Assembly: GCA_005880525.1 (NCBI GenBank)
Contig: VBFW01000142.1
Location: 1-6,566, forward strand
From: Chloroflexota bacterium
GTDB lineage: Bacteria > Chloroflexota > Dormibacteria > Dormibacterales > Dormibacteraceae
Direction: 5' to 3'
DNA: 6,566 nt
The notes beneath the pieces are model-generated. The model saw only the letters and a program-made list of their open reading frames with translations, searched no databases and had not been told where the DNA came from. Positions 5,705-6,566 of this stretch are shown here, one piece after another (the stretch's first letter is position 1; every line of letters starts with the position of its first letter). The position numbers and the translations under genes were made by a program.

Positions 5705-6114
5705 CGAAGTTCCTGCGCCTCCGCGCCGATGGCGCCTCGCGCGGCAATCCAGGACCCGCCGCCACGGGCATCGTCATCGAGGACGAGGACGGCATGAAGC
5801 TGAGGACCATGCACCGCTGGCTGGGGGTGATGACCAACAACGAAGCCGAGTACCACGCCCTCATCGACGGTCTCAAAGCGGTCGAGTCGTGGAAGCCGGA
5901 CCAGCTCGAGGTCTGCCTCGATTCCAAGCTGGTCGTCGAGCAGGTGAACGGAGGCTACCGGGTCAAGGAAGCGAGGCTGAAGGAGCTGCACGCGCGCGCG
6001 AAAGAGCTTCTGGACCTGTTCCCGAATGTCACGGTCAAGCAGGTACCGCGCGAGCAGAACAAGCGCGCCGACTACCTCGCCAACCAGGCTCTCGATGAGC
6101 ATGGCAAGGGTTAA
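5701..6114 (+). CDS. RNase HI-type ribonuclease (RVT_3 / reverse-transcriptase-like RNase H)
   Basis: From TTG 5701 the product is 137 residues, a complete single RNase H fold. The four acidic catalytic residues are visible: Asp10 in RADGASRGNPGP, Glu50 in NNEAEYHAL, Asp74 in LDSKLVVEQV and Asp124 in NKRADYLANQAL. It should cleave the RNA strand of RNA-DNA hybrids using two metal ions. The start was picked because it precedes the first beta strand (TKFLRLRADG) and forms a TTGA overlap with the zinc-ribbon gene; the frame is open further upstream, but that part is a shadow of the previous gene. No ribosome-binding sequence is seen. The mycobacterial counterpart (Rv2228c) carries an extra acid phosphatase domain after the RNase H domain; here the protein ends right after the fold. 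The 3' end overlaps the following gene by 20 bases. Confidence 0.9.
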   Translation: MTKFLRLRADGASRGNPGPAATGIVIEDEDGMKLRTMHRWLGVMTNNEAEYHALIDGLKAVESWKPDQLEVCLDSKLVVEQVNGGYRVKEARLKELHARAKELLDLFPNVTVKQVPREQNKRADYLANQALDEHGKG

Positions 6115-6538
6115 CTACTCGGTCAGCACTGACCTGGACCCAGGGGTCGTTTGGGACGCCATCACCGAGTTCGGGCCAAGGCGCGCCGAGCTGTGGCCCG
6201 ACCTGTCGCCTGAGTCATTCAAGGTGCTGGAGCGAGGCGACAACTGGGCGCGGGTCAAAGAGGGAACCGCGAGCCTCGGCATCTGGTCGATCGAGCACTA
6301 CGAGTGGAACGAGCCCGTGATCACCGCAACCGTCGAGGAGGCCAATGCCGCCCAGACCGGCGGCACCTGGCGAATGGAGGTCCAACCCGGGCCAAATGGC
6401 GGCTCCATCCTCACGATCGCCATGGATCGCAAGGCGAAAGGCTTCGTCGGCCACATCATCCACGGCATGTTTCAGGTCACCAACGGCCGTTTCCTCGCGG
6501 CCAGGACGCGACGCATGCTCGCGAACATCCATGGGTAG
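6095..6538 (+). CDS. SRPBCC-fold protein (polyketide cyclase/dehydrase-like)
   Basis: The 147-residue product reads as a START/Bet v1-like (SRPBCC) protein. It opens with a strand-then-helix, VNYSVSTDLDPGVVWDAITEF, at about 6-26 (split here as VNYSVSTDLD and PGVVWDAITEF), continues with alternating strands including WRMEVQPGP and SILTIAMDRK, and ends with a long C-terminal helix, NGRFLAARTRRML. Such proteins form a hydrophobic cavity that binds lipids or polyketide-like ligands; the ligand here is unknown. ATG 6095 was chosen because CAGG at 6085-6088 lies six bases upstream; ATG 6101 (MARVNYS) is equally good by homology. The open frame extends upstream to 6026, but that part lies inside the RNase H gene and looks non-coding. 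The overlap with the RNase H gene suggests the same transcript, although a functional link is not evident. Confidence 0.8.
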   Translation: MSMARVNYSVSTDLDPGVVWDAITEFGPRRAELWPDLSPESFKVLERGDNWARVKEGTASLGIWSIEHYEWNEPVITATVEEANAAQTGGTWRMEVQPGPNGGSILTIAMDRKAKGFVGHIIHGMFQVTNGRFLAARTRRMLANIHG

Positions 6539-6566
6539 ACTTACTGCCGGGCCGAGGCGGACGGGT

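Noticed and set aside
5041..6102. Minus-strand open frame of 353 residues
   Set aside because: Opposite the zinc-ribbon and RNase H genes, both supported by catalytic or metal-binding residues; the antisense product is Ser/Arg-rich low-complexity sequence.
6531..6566. ATG at 6531 overlapping the SRPBCC stop and open to the window end; also a possible start of an RNA gene in the G-rich tail
   Set aside because: Only 12 codons or 28 bases are available, with no family match or structure that could be tested.

Overview
The window is a gene-dense, high-G+C bacterial segment (about two-thirds G+C by eye). Every supported gene lies on the + strand, with very short gaps or overlaps and frequent GTG/TTG starts. 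Gene content and style (electron-transfer flavoprotein pair, a TB7.3-like minimal biotin carrier, a CT398-type zinc-ribbon gene next to an RNase H gene) suggest an actinobacterium or a high-G+C relative such as Chloroflexota or Dormibacterota. The phylum is inference only; there is no rRNA or other decisive marker. No mobile element, CRISPR array, tRNA or rRNA was seen.

Positions 1-1890: the last codons of etfB, then complete etfA, then a family-2-like glycosyltransferase. The reading frame of the glycosyltransferase continues upstream of its first ATG as a segment resembling the C-terminal tail of cysteinyl-tRNA synthetase, but no ordinary start codon serves that segment.

Positions 1902-4698: an acyl-CoA carboxylase carboxyltransferase (beta) subunit; a 139-nt spacer holding a C-rich, G-poor tract; a beta-keto acid cleavage enzyme (BKACE, DUF849) with its zinc ligands intact; and a 69-residue biotin carrier protein beginning directly after the BKACE stop. 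With the ETF genes these form an acyl-CoA catabolism module. ETF would pass electrons from acyl-CoA dehydrogenases, the carboxyltransferase and biotin carrier would carboxylate or transcarboxylate an acyl-CoA, and BKACE would exchange a beta-keto acid with acetyl-CoA. No biotin carboxylase, biotin ligase or acyl-CoA dehydrogenase is in the window.

Positions 4695-6538: four genes chained by overlaps: a DUF3467 protein, a coiled-coil C4 zinc-ribbon protein, a compact RNase HI-type protein and an SRPBCC-fold protein. The overlaps GTGA, TTGA and TTGA, two of them with no visible Shine-Dalgarno sequence, suggest translation by termination-reinitiation. The zinc-ribbon/RNase H pairing is known from actinobacteria (the Rv2229c-Rv2228c arrangement). 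The last 28 bases after the SRPBCC gene are too short to interpret.

I see no clearly new defence or mobile system. The most unusual points are the start-less CysRS-tail-like extension of a glycosyltransferase with altered acidic motifs, the carboxyltransferase pocket that mixes propionyl-CoA and methylcrotonyl-CoA carboxylase features, and the TTGA-coupled gene chain.
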